DNA of 60,114 bases from Fischerella muscicola PCC 7414 (GTDB lineage Bacteria; Cyanobacteriota; Cyanobacteriia; Cyanobacteriales; Nostocaceae), in NCBI RefSeq assembly GCF_000317205.1, contig NZ_AJLK01000130.1, forward strand, positions 1 through 60,114, in the 5' to 3' direction. Below, in pieces: positions 19,737 through 27,909 of this stretch. Both the position numbers and the translations under genes were made by a program. Numbering within the stretch: the stretch's first letter is position 1; each line of letters starts with the position of its first letter. The notes under the pieces were generated by a model. The model worked only from the letters and a program-made list of their open reading frames with translations, was not told the DNA's origin and ran no database searches.

Positions 19737-20603
19737 ATGTGGACTGACATCGACGCCCATATTACCCAAATCACTGGTGAAAAATTCCACTCTGCACAAC
19801 GACGTTCAGTTGGTGGCGGGTGCATCAACCAAGGTTATGCCATATCGGATGGCAAGCTTACCTATTTCGTTAAGCTTAATCAAGCATCCCAAGTTGCCAT
19901 GTTTGAAGCGGAAGCGCTGGGTTTAGAACAAATGTACAACACAGGCACTATCCGCGTTCCTAAACCAATCTGTTGTGGAACAACTGGTAATCATTGCTAC
20001 TTAGTTTTGGAATGGTTAGAAATGGGTTCGGGTAATGCCAAAACTTGGGAAGAGATGGGACGTAAATTAGCGGCGATGCACAAAGCCACTACAGTCAATG
20101 GTTTTGGCTGGAACATGAATAATACTATTGGTTCTACACCCCAAATTAATACTTGGACATCTAATTGGACAGAATTTTTTCGTAAGTATCGCCTGGGTTA
20201 TCAGTTTCAATTAGTAAGGCGACGGGGTGGTAGATTTCCGCAAGCTGAAGATTTACTAGCCGCTATTCCCGAAATATTAGCAGACCACGCTCCCCAACCT
20301 TCCCTAGTACACGGTGATTTGTGGGGGGGTAACGCTGGATGTACTCTCAAAGGAGAACCAGTTATTTTCGATCCAGCAACATATTTTGGGGATAGGGAAG
20401 TAGACATCGCCATGACCGAACTTTTTGGCGGTTTTCCTGCGGCGTTTTATCATGGTTATGACGAAGTGTTTCCCCTAGAACCAGGATACGAACGCAGGAA
20501 GACTTTGTATAACTTGTATCACATCCTCAATCACTTTAATTTGTTTGGGGGCGGATATGAGTCGCAAGCAAACAGTATGATTGCAAGGATTTTACATTCA
20601 TGA
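19737..20603 (+). CDS. Fructosamine kinase family protein (ketosamine-3-kinase-like)
   Basis: This 288-residue protein has the aminoglycoside-phosphotransferase fold: catalytic SLVHGDLWGGN (about residues 190-200), then VIFDPATYFGDREVDIAM with the metal-binding Asp. Fructosamine kinases phosphorylate sugar-amine adducts on glycated proteins so that they can break down. The start at 19737 (MWTDIDAHITQ) gives exactly the family length; the longer frame translates CCCCAT repeats. It is plus-strand and is the last gene before the far-red cluster. Confidence 0.87.
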   Translation: MWTDIDAHITQITGEKFHSAQRRSVGGGCINQGYAISDGKLTYFVKLNQASQVAMFEAEALGLEQMYNTGTIRVPKPICCGTTGNHCYLVLEWLEMGSGNAKTWEEMGRKLAAMHKATTVNGFGWNMNNTIGSTPQINTWTSNWTEFFRKYRLGYQFQLVRRRGGRFPQAEDLLAAIPEILADHAPQPSLVHGDLWGGNAGCTLKGEPVIFDPATYFGDREVDIAMTELFGGFPAAFYHGYDEVFPLEPGYERRKTLYNLYHILNHFNLFGGGYESQANSMIARILHS

Positions 20604-20957
20604 AGGCAGGAGGCTTAGTTGGCAGAAGGGAAGCCACGCGCAAATAGTGGGATTAAAGCAAGGATACCTTATTGTCTCGTCGCACTCTCTGCTTGACACA
20701 AATTTTTTATAATAGTGGGCTTTATATCCACAACTAAAGTTTCTATTAATACTTCCAGCCTTCTGCCCTCTGCCCTCTGCCTTTTTTTCAGATTAGAAAG
20801 CAGGCATAACTAGTACCATTTCTCTGTGAAAATGAAGAGCATCTGGAAATGATTCAGATAGTCACAGAGTGATCGCAAATTCTTGTCTTGTTTGGCGATT
20901 GTGCTGTTACTGGTAATGTCACCGCTTGACGGCGATCGCATTCAAACTTCTTTGATA
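20604..20957. other. Intergenic region downstream of kinase and psaJ2; no gene
   Basis: Convergent gap between the fructosamine kinase gene and psaJ2, the left boundary of the FaRLiP cluster. It contains inverted copies of a GGCAGAAGG/CCTTCTGCC repeat (20608-20640 and 20757-20783) and HIP1 sites. No frame of interest. Confidence 0.5.
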
Positions 20958-21104
20958 TTACGGCAAAGAATGGAAAAAAGTACCGTATTGCAAACCAGGA
21001 AACAGATAATTCAATACAATCAGAATTACAGAAATAGTAACCAATGTTAGTGTAGCAACTATAGGAGCAGTGGAAAGATATCTTAGCAAATAACGTGCTT
21101 CCAT
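20958..21104 (-). CDS. psaJ2: Photosystem I subunit PsaJ2 (far-red form)
   Basis: A 48-residue frame reads MEARYLLRYLSTAPIVATL, a hydrophobic membrane segment, and LFPGLQYGTFFHSLP. The N-terminal YLSTAPV-type start, single membrane helix and C-terminal PDL-like FFHSLP are characteristic of PsaJ. It is last in the minus arm of the FaRLiP cluster, 145 nt after psaF2, and would replace PsaJ in far-red PSI. GGAGAAATC precedes the ATG. Confidence 0.9.
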   Translation of the reverse strand: MEARYLLRYLSTAPIVATLTLVTISVILIVLNYLFPGLQYGTFFHSLP

Positions 21105-21249
21105 GATGATTTCTCCAACCTAAATTAAATTTGTTGAACTTGTATTTTTATTTGGATTATTGAGAGGATAGCTGTTCAAATACAAATTATCTTGCCTCAA
21201 TCACTTGGTATATTGGCAAAAACTTTTCAGATATGCTCTCAATATTATT

Positions 21250-21729
21250 TCAGCGATTTGAAATAGGAATTTCTTCATCCTTGGCAACTAATTCACCAGC
21301 TAGTAATTCTTTAATTGCTGCCAGAGGCCAAAATAAAGCCATCACCATACAACTGATGAATAAAGGTACATCAATAAACACTTCTTTTTCTTCTGCTTTA
21401 TCTTGTTTTTTAATTGCCTGTAGGTAAGACCGACCGCTCCAGCCAATAAAACCAGCAGTATACAGAAATATGGCGATAGGAATTGCTACATCAACAGCAA
21501 GACTAAGGCGGTCAAGAGCAATTCTAGGTAGACCATCCTCACCACAAAGCAACTGCGAATAAGCTTTTAATGGCTTGGTAGTGTAATAACTGTCAGGAGC
21601 ATTTTTCATCCTTTCTACAAATGCAGCTGATTTGTAACAAGGAACCAATGTAGTATTTTCTGCAAATGCAGTAGAAACAGCACTACACCAAATCAAAATT
21701 ACGAGAATTAGAGCAAATATTCTTTTCAT
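21250..21729 (-). CDS. psaF2: Photosystem I subunit PsaF2 (far-red form)
   Basis: PsaF is the lumen-exposed PSI subunit next to the donor side. The 159-residue product has a signal peptide (MKRIFALILVILIWCSAVSTAFA), then LVPCYKSAAFVERM with the first Cys, LCGEDGLPRI with the second, and a membrane segment with AGFIGWSGRSYLQA, all PsaF hallmarks. It lies in the far-red operon between the unnamed 47-residue gene and psaJ2. As a paralogue in this cluster it is expected only in far-red PSI. Confidence 0.93.
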   Translation of the reverse strand: MKRIFALILVILIWCSAVSTAFAENTTLVPCYKSAAFVERMKNAPDSYYTTKPLKAYSQLLCGEDGLPRIALDRLSLAVDVAIPIAIFLYTAGFIGWSGRSYLQAIKKQDKAEEKEVFIDVPLFISCMVMALFWPLAAIKELLAGELVAKDEEIPISNR

Positions 21730-21802
21730 GATTTTTTTCTTTTTTGAGTTTTGGTTGTTACTAGTTAGTGGTTAGTAGTTGTTGTTTCCTTAAACCTTGA
21801 CT

Positions 21803-21946
21803 TTACTTACGGTTTACCGGATAAGTGTTGGCTGCATAAATTATCAAAAGAACACAAAACGATACAGCTGTTATCAAACCAAAAAGAACTCCGGTTGCTG
21901 TTGAGGCAAATTGCCCCTCTCCATAAGCTAAATAAATGTGTTGCAT
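21803..21946 (-). CDS. Unrecognised 47-residue single-membrane-span protein in the FaRLiP operon
   Basis: The frame starts MQHIYLAYGEGQFASTATG and continues into about 22 hydrophobic residues and a polar end AANTYPVNRK. AAGGAAATAGGAAT lies just before the ATG, a good ribosome-binding site. It lies between psbH2 and psaF2, 83 and 73 nt away, on the operon strand. I compared it by eye with PsaI, PsaJ, PsaX, PsbI, PsbJ, PsbK, PsbL, PsbM, PsbN, PsbT, PsbX and Psb30 and saw no match. Position suggests a small photosystem subunit or assembly factor. Confidence 0.75.
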   Translation of the reverse strand: MQHIYLAYGEGQFASTATGVLFGLITAVSFCVLLIIYAANTYPVNRK

Positions 21947-22029
21947 TATTCCTATTTCCTTATTACCCTAGCTTCTTAACTATGATTATTTGCCCAAATT
22001 TATTCGATTTATCAATTCATATTGATTCC

Positions 22030-22218
22030 TTAAAGCAAAATTGATGAATTGTCAATCTCTAAAATCATTAATAAGAAAATAAAAAACAACAACATCAAAA
22101 TAGCCATTAGTGGTGTAGTACCCCAACCAGGAGTAACTTTACCTGCCTCAGTATTTAATTTTTTGAGTAGATATTGTACAGGTGCGACTTTTTTGGGTTG
22201 AAACTTTTGTGCTTGCAT
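22030..22218 (-). CDS. psbH2: Photosystem II subunit PsbH2 (far-red form)
   Basis: This 62-residue protein has the PsbH core [25 protein letters not shown] followed by one membrane helix ending in [10 protein letters not shown]. PsbH stabilises CP47 and the QB site. The N-terminal tail ([15 protein letters not shown]) differs from the usual PsbH. It follows psbB2 by 87 nt, as psbB and psbH often neighbour each other, and belongs to the far-red set. Confidence 0.92.
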   Translation of the reverse strand: MQAQKFQPKKVAPVQYLLKKLNTEAGKVTPGWGTTPLMAILMLLFFIFLLMILEIDNSSILL

Positions 22219-22305
22219 GGATTCCCCCGACTATTTTTGATAGTTTTTTTTGATAAATATTCAGTGGTAGTAAGCGCTTAAGCGCTTACTACAAACCTGA
22301 TTAAG

Positions 22306-23838
22306 CTAGATAACTGCTTGCTTCTTGCGTGTGGTTGTATCTCCCACTTTCTGGAAAACACCAAACTCTACTTGTTCATCAAGTTCTGGGTCAATGCCAG
22401 CAAATACATCCCGGTAGATGGTACGAGAACCATGCCAGATGTGTCCGAAAAACCATACTAAAGCAAAGCAAGTGTGGAAAAAGGCAAAAAAGCCCCGGTT
22501 ACTAGTTCGGAAAACTCCATCGGAATTGTGGATTGTGCGGTCAAATTCAAAAGGTTCACCCAATTGGGCTAGACGTGCGTACTTCTTCACCGTCATTGGG
22601 TCTGTAAATGTTTGACCATCGAGTTTCCCGCCAAAGAAGCTGACATTAACGCCAGTTTGCTCAAAGCTATATTTTGCCTCTGCTCGCTGGAAGGGAATAT
22701 CTGCACGCACTATACCATCTTTGTCAGTCAGAACAACTGGGAAGGTTTCAAAGAAAGTAGGCATTCGACGAACTGTCAATTCTCGTCCTTCACGGTCTTG
22801 GAATACTGGATGACCAAGCCAGCTTTGTGCAACTCCATCTCCATCGACCATTCGACCCACTCGGAATAAACCACCCTTGGCAGGATTATTGCCAATATAG
22901 TCATAGAAAGCTAGTTTCTCTGGGATAGCTGACCAAGCTTGTGAGAGAGTTTTACCCTCGTCTAAACCAGCTTGCACCCGCCGATCAATCTCTTTTTTGA
23001 AGTAGCTTTGATCCCACTGATAACGAGTGGGTCCCCAGAGTTCTATAGGTGTGGTGGCAGTTCCATACCACATACTACCAGCAGCCACAAAACCTGCAAA
23101 AAAGAAAGTGGCAAGGGCACTGGCAAGGACAGTTTCAATGTTTCCCATCCTTAACCCCCTATACAGTACTTCGGGGGGTCGAACAACTATATGGAAAAGT
23201 CCGCCAATAATTCCCACAATGCCTGCTGCAATGTGATGAGCAACAACCCCACCAGGATTTTGGGGATTAAAGCCCTCTGGCCCCCACACTGGTGCAACTC
23301 CTTGAACATGACCAGTTAGTCCGTATGGGTCAGAAACCCACATACCCGGGCCAAAAATACCGGTTAGATGAAAAGCACCAAAACCAAAGCACAGTAAACC
23401 AGCTAAGAATAGGTGAATGCCAAAAATTTTGGGTAAATCTAAAGTTGGTTCGCCTGTTTCGGAATCGAAGAATGTGGCGAGATCCCAGTAAACCCAATGC
23501 CAGCAAGCAGCCAAGAACTCAAGACCTGAAAAGATAATGTGAGCTATGGCTACAGTTTCAAAAGTCCAAAAACCAGGATCTGCGAAGGTTTCACCTGTAA
23601 CGCTCCAGCCTTGCCAGGAATTCGTCACTCCCAAGCGTGCCACGAACGGCATTAAAAAACATCCCTGCCGCCACATGGGATTGAGTACTGGATCGCTAGG
23701 ATCGTACAAAGCTAGTTCAAACAAAAGCATCGAACCAGCAAAGCCTGCACAAAGGGCATTGTGCATCAGGTGTACGGCAATAAGTCGTCCTGGGTCATTT
23801 AAGACCACTGTATGAACTCTATACCAAGGTAATCCCAT
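22306..23838 (-). CDS. psbB2: Photosystem II CP47 antenna protein PsbB2 (far-red form)
   Basis: CP47 is the six-helix core antenna that binds about 16 chlorophylls next to D2. The 510-residue protein starts [19 protein letters not shown], the universal PsbB N-terminus, and shows the expected histidines in each helix and the large lumenal loop between helices 5 and 6. The C-terminus [18 protein letters not shown] is also typical. In this operon it is the version that would carry far-red chlorophylls. Spacing to psbC2 upstream is 332 nt, the largest gap but one in this arm, which may hold an internal promoter. Confidence 0.95.
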   Translation of the reverse strand: MGLPWYRVHTVVLNDPGRLIAVHLMHNALCAGFAGSMLLFELALYDPSDPVLNPMWRQGCFLMPFVARLGVTNSWQGWSVTGETFADPGFWTFETVAIAHIIFSGLEFLAACWHWVYWDLATFFDSETGEPTLDLPKIFGIHLFLAGLLCFGFGAFHLTGIFGPGMWVSDPYGLTGHVQGVAPVWGPEGFNPQNPGGVVAHHIAAGIVGIIGGLFHIVVRPPEVLYRGLRMGNIETVLASALATFFFAGFVAAGSMWYGTATTPIELWGPTRYQWDQSYFKKEIDRRVQAGLDEGKTLSQAWSAIPEKLAFYDYIGNNPAKGGLFRVGRMVDGDGVAQSWLGHPVFQDREGRELTVRRMPTFFETFPVVLTDKDGIVRADIPFQRAEAKYSFEQTGVNVSFFGGKLDGQTFTDPMTVKKYARLAQLGEPFEFDRTIHNSDGVFRTSNRGFFAFFHTCFALVWFFGHIWHGSRTIYRDVFAGIDPELDEQVEFGVFQKVGDTTTRKKQAVI

Positions 23839-24170
23839 TGATTATGCTTCCTTCGGTTGTTAGGAGTATCCCATAAGGGGAAGTCAAAAGTATGAAATTT
23901 CTGGTTATAGATGCAAGAAATACTCATCTATTTAGAACAAAAGTCGTAGATATGTACCTGATGCTGAATCAGGAAAAAATTTTTTCAAAAAAAGCAAAAT
24001 CACACAAAAAAACATCAACAAAGTTATGTGAACCACGGAGTCAATGATTTGGTTTTTGAGTAAATACTGCATAGTCCAAATGAAGAGTGGGAAAGTCGAA
24101 AGACGAGGGGGACAAGGGAGAGTTTAAGGATTAAGTAATTCCCAATCAATTCCCGATCCCCGATCCCTAA
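23839..24170. other. Gap between psbC2 and psbB2; no gene
   Basis: Non-coding; contains A/T runs and a CCGATCCCCGATCCC dispersed-repeat tract near 24150. Wide enough for a separate psbB2 promoter, but no clear -10/-35 pair was identified. Confidence 0.4.
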
Positions 24171-25595
24171 CTAATCTAATGGAGGCATGGATAGAACTGG
24201 CTCATCTTCTCGGTCTATACCTCTTTCAAAGCCTGCGGCGGCTGCGCGAGCCCGACCGGCGTGCCAGAGATGACCAACTAAGAAAAGGAGAGCAAAGACA
24301 AAATGTGCAGAAGCTAGCCAGGCACGGGGACCAACAAAGTTAAAGGAGTTGAGTTCAGTTGCCAAGCCGCCTACAGAATTCAGAGAACCAATGGGTGCAT
24401 GGGTCATGTATTCAGAAGCACGGCGAATTTGCCAAGGCTGTATATCATGCTGGAGTTTGTCTATATCTAGACCATTGGGGCCACGCAGGGGTTCTAGCCA
24501 GGGGGCTTTGACATCCCAAAAGCGCATGGTTTCCCCACCAAAGATAATTTCTCCGGTTGGCGATCGCATCAAATATTTCCCCAGACCTGTTGGTCCCTGT
24601 GCGGAAGCGACATTTGCTCCTAAATTTTGGTCACGCACAAGAAATACTAGCGCCTGAGCATTGGAAGATTCAGCAACTGTCGGCCCATAAAATTCGCTGG
24701 GATAGGCAGTATTGTTAAACCAGATAAACATTGTGGCAATAAATGCTTGTCCGGCTACATTGCCCAAACTTTGCGAAAGGTAAGCTTCTCCCGACCAAAT
24801 GAAGGCTTTGTGAGTCCACTTAAAAGGCTTAGTCACAATGTGCCAAATACCACCAAGGATCAGCAGCGAACCGATCCAAATATGACCGCCGACTAAATCC
24901 TCTAGGTTGTCAACACTAGCAATATTACCTGCTCCGCCTGTAAAACCTTTGAACAGATAACCAAAGATGACTCTGGGGTCAAGAGTAGGATTAGTAACAA
25001 TGCGTACACCACCACCACCGGGGGCCCAGGTGTCATACAATCCGCCCCATAACATCGCCTTACCGACAAGTAAGAAGGCGGCGATACCCAGAGCAATCAG
25101 GTGATATCCCAAAATGCTAGTGACTTTATCTTTATCGCTCCAATCGAAATTGAAAAAACCAGGAAGTTTTTGCGGTCCTTTAAGGGAGTGATAGATGCCA
25201 CCAAAACCCAAAACAGCAGAGCCGATCAGGTGAAATACAGCGATCGCAAAAAATGGAAAGATATCTACTACCTGACCTCCTGGCCCCACACCAAAACCAA
25301 GGGCAGCAATATGAGGCATTAAGATCAGACCCTGGTCATACATCGGTTTTTCTGGGACATAGTGAGCGACTTCAAACAGCAGCATCGCCCCTGCCCAAAA
25401 GGCAATCAGCCCTGCATGGGCAACATGAGCACCCAAAAACCGACCAGATTGGTTCATAAAACGAGCGTTACCAGCCCACCATGCATATCCTGTCGAGGCT
25501 TCATCACGACCTTCACTTGGTGAATTAATAATATAAGCAGGTTTTTGAACTTCGTCTTTTGGTTTTGAAACTTTAGAATCAAAGGGCGTTTCCAC
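24171..25595 (-). CDS. psbC2: Photosystem II CP43 antenna protein PsbC2 (far-red form), GTG start
   Basis: CP43 is the six-helix antenna that also contributes to the Mn cluster. The 474-residue product has the landmark loop [14 protein letters not shown] carrying the Glu and Arg near the Mn4CaO5 site, and the C-terminus [20 protein letters not shown]. The start codon is GTG (25593-25595): the frame opens VETPFDSKV, and GTG is also used by psbC genes that overlap psbD. GAAGAGG lies nine bases upstream. This start context is a relic of a psbD tail (25577-25637). In far-red light it would replace PsbC. Confidence 0.95.
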   Translation of the reverse strand: METPFDSKVSKPKDEVQKPAYIINSPSEGRDEASTGYAWWAGNARFMNQSGRFLGAHVAHAGLIAFWAGAMLLFEVAHYVPEKPMYDQGLILMPHIAALGFGVGPGGQVVDIFPFFAIAVFHLIGSAVLGFGGIYHSLKGPQKLPGFFNFDWSDKDKVTSILGYHLIALGIAAFLLVGKAMLWGGLYDTWAPGGGGVRIVTNPTLDPRVIFGYLFKGFTGGAGNIASVDNLEDLVGGHIWIGSLLILGGIWHIVTKPFKWTHKAFIWSGEAYLSQSLGNVAGQAFIATMFIWFNNTAYPSEFYGPTVAESSNAQALVFLVRDQNLGANVASAQGPTGLGKYLMRSPTGEIIFGGETMRFWDVKAPWLEPLRGPNGLDIDKLQHDIQPWQIRRASEYMTHAPIGSLNSVGGLATELNSFNFVGPRAWLASAHFVFALLFLVGHLWHAGRARAAAAGFERGIDREDEPVLSMPPLD

Positions 25596-25637
25596 GGGAC
25601 ATTACCTCTTCAGGGAATTCAAACTTTTCATGGGGCT
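25577..25637 (-). other. Relic of psbD 3' end overlapping the psbC2 start
   Basis: Read on the minus strand it encodes [18 protein letters not shown] then TGA, the normal C-terminus of D2, in a frame offset from psbC2. It differs from the true psbD3 tail at 25748-25806 at only a few bases. It holds the ribosome-binding site and GTG start of psbC2. Confidence 0.85.
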
Positions 25638-25747
25638 ATTTTGGGTGTAAGGAGGTAGGAGTGTAAGGGAAAGAATTAAAAACCAAGTAATCATACTTAC
25701 AAATCAACTTTCCTCTCCTACACCCCTATACCCCTACACCCATCCCC

Positions 25748-26809
25748 TCATTCAGCATTACCACGGGGCAGTACCTCTTCAGGGAATTGAAACTTTTCAT
25801 GGGGCTGGTCTTGAGCCGCCATCCACGCTCTAGCTCCCTCATTCAACAGGATATTTTTAGTATAGAAAGTTTCAAATTCCGGGTCTTCGGCTGCGCGGAT
25901 TTCCTGAGATACAAAGTCATAAGCCCGCAGGTTAAAAGCTAAACCCACCATGCCAATAGAACTCATCCATAAGCCCGTAACTGGCACAAACAACATAAAG
26001 AAATGCAACCATCGCTTGTTAGAAAAGGCAATCCCGAAAATCTGTGACCAGTAGCGGTTGGCAGTCACAAACGAATAGGTTTCTTCTGCTTGAGTGGGAG
26101 AAAACCCCCCGAAAGTATTAAAGCTTCTGGTGTCTCTAAACAAAGTATTTTCCACTGTTGCACCGTGAATAGCACACAACAGCGCACCTCCCAATACACC
26201 AGCGACTCCCATCATGTGAAACGGGTTCAGCGTATAGTTATGGAAAGCTTGGAAGAATAATAAGAAACGGAAAATTGCAGCAACCCCAAACGAGGGCGCA
26301 AAAAACCAGGAAGATTGCCCTAATGGATAAATGAGGAAGACAGAAACAAATACGGAAATAGGAGCAGAAAAAGCGATCGCATTGTAGGGTCGAACGCCAA
26401 CTAAACGAGCAATCTCAAATTGGCGCAGCATGAAGCCGATTAAACCAAAGACACCATGCAGGGCCACAAAAGCCCATAAACCGCCAATTTGACACCAACG
26501 GGTAAAGTCCCACTGCGCCTCAGGTCCCCACAGGAATAACAGAGAATGTCCCATGCTATCAGCAGGAGTGGAAACAGCCGCAGTCAAGAAGTTACAGCCT
26601 TCCAAGTAAGAACTCACAATACCGTGAGTGTACCAAGAAGTAACGAAAGTCGTACCAGTAAACCAACCCCCAATCGCCAGGTAAGCGCAGGGGAAGAGTA
26701 ACAAGCCTGACCAACCGATAAAAACAAAGCGATCGCGTTTCAGCCAGTCATCAAGGACATAAAACCATTCAAACCCCCTTGTCCGTGAGGGTCTAATTGC
26801 AATGGTCAT
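25748..26809 (-). CDS. psbD3: Photosystem II D2 protein PsbD3 (far-red form)
   Basis: D2 binds half of the PSII redox cofactors. The 353-residue protein has the tyrosine D region [18 protein letters not shown], the quinone and non-heme iron His in [10 protein letters not shown] and [11 protein letters not shown], and the C-terminus [11 protein letters not shown]. The last residue is Glu where canonical D2 ends in Leu. It is intact and begins [30 protein letters not shown]. It is followed 152 nt later by psbC2; in most cyanobacteria psbD and psbC overlap, and that overlap has been separated here. Confidence 0.95.
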   Translation of the reverse strand: MTIAIRPSRTRGFEWFYVLDDWLKRDRFVFIGWSGLLLFPCAYLAIGGWFTGTTFVTSWYTHGIVSSYLEGCNFLTAAVSTPADSMGHSLLFLWGPEAQWDFTRWCQIGGLWAFVALHGVFGLIGFMLRQFEIARLVGVRPYNAIAFSAPISVFVSVFLIYPLGQSSWFFAPSFGVAAIFRFLLFFQAFHNYTLNPFHMMGVAGVLGGALLCAIHGATVENTLFRDTRSFNTFGGFSPTQAEETYSFVTANRYWSQIFGIAFSNKRWLHFFMLFVPVTGLWMSSIGMVGLAFNLRAYDFVSQEIRAAEDPEFETFYTKNILLNEGARAWMAAQDQPHEKFQFPEEVLPRGNAE

Positions 26810-27196
26810 AAGAACTTATCCTTTTGCTAAAAAACTTTGAACAAGGGATCGGGGATTGGGGAACTCACCGGTCCCCACGACCTTAGGGAGTGGGGATTAG
26901 GGGCAACGGGGATCGGGGATCAGAAAGAATTTTAGATTTTGGATTTTAGATTGAAATCCGTCTTGAAAAGCTTTGAAGTTCCCTCCGAGACGCTGCTTTG
27001 TAGACGCGTAACGGCTTGGTGTAGGTAGCGGCTTCAAGGTTAGAGTATGGAGGAAACCTCCGACCCTTACCTTAAGTCACTACCCTGACCTTAAGCCGAG
27101 TAAAGCGCGTCTGCGTGTCTACAAACTTTTCGCAAAATCGTAAATCCAAAATTTCTTGTCCCCCTTCTCTTGTCCCACTTGTCCCCCAATCCCCGA
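26810..27196. repeat. Repeat-rich gap between apcD-type gene and psbD3
   Basis: No gene. It holds GGGGAACTCACCGGTCCCCA and following GTGGGGATTAGGGGCAA (26859-26915), a dispersed repeat also present at 19640-19740 (inverted) and 60080-60114, plus GAGACGCTGCTTTGTAGACGC-type small palindromes (26988-27120). Confidence 0.6.
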
Positions 27197-27718
27197 TCAC
27201 CAATCCAACCGACCATCATTCATAAAATAAGGAGCCCCCGGAAAGGAAAGGGTTTGAATAATGTGGTCGAAATAAGGGGTGACTTCCGCAGCATCTTCAT
27301 CACCAAGCAGTGCTTGAGCTTCTTCTTTAATACAGCGCACTGCCTCAACCCAATTAGAAAGTGGAATTCCTAAAGATTGATACATTTGTTGCATTCCAAC
27401 TGTGCCAATTTCTGTCAAGGGCTGCTCATTTCCTGCCAAAACACAATAGGCAACCAAACGGATATACCAACCTTGATCGCGTTGGCAGGAAGCTGTTTTC
27501 CTCATATTGCCGCTATTACTGGGTGTCACTGGACACCGCTTCCAGAACTTTTGACTAGCTGTTTCTACAAGCCGATTTTGGTTACTAGCCAAAGTTTTAG
27601 CAATGCGAATCCGTTTTTCCCCTGAATGGCAAAAATTTTGAATCATGCGGATTTCTCCGGGAGTAGGATAGCGCATCTGTTCATCAGCGTTCTCAATTAC
27701 CTGCTTTACAAGACTCAT
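27197..27718 (-). CDS. Allophycocyanin alpha-like subunit, ApcD-type paralogue (with C-terminal extension)
   Basis: This 173-residue phycobiliprotein is one of three ApcD-type alpha paralogues here (apcD2, apcD3 or apcD5; I cannot say which). The bilin Cys is in RKTASCQRDQGWYIRL. It shares CPVTPSNSGN with its two relatives. The start at 27718 (MSLVKQVIENAD) matches the family; the longer frame translates a dispersed repeat. Odd feature: about 12 residues beyond the usual end (SFPGAPYFMNDGRLDW). It pairs with ApcB2 in far-red allophycocyanin. Confidence 0.85.
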   Translation of the reverse strand: MSLVKQVIENADEQMRYPTPGEIRMIQNFCHSGEKRIRIAKTLASNQNRLVETASQKFWKRCPVTPSNSGNMRKTASCQRDQGWYIRLVAYCVLAGNEQPLTEIGTVGMQQMYQSLGIPLSNWVEAVRCIKEEAQALLGDEDAAEVTPYFDHIIQTLSFPGAPYFMNDGRLDW

Positions 27719-27909
27719 ATCAATTTTGGATTTTGGATTTGGCAATTAGGATTAGCTCTCTGTGTCAAGGTGAGTAGGAAACTAACCCAAATCTCAGTAA
27801 CTTCTTTGTGTTTTTGTGCCTTGGTGTTTCAAAAAAAGATTTTTTCACCACTAAGACGCAAAGACACCAAGAAAAACCTATAAATTAGGATTTAAACCTC
27901 ATCTCCTTA

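Noticed and set aside
20692-20715. TTGACA...TATAAT promoter
   Set aside because: The spacing between the two hexamers is only 10 bp, too short for a standard promoter.
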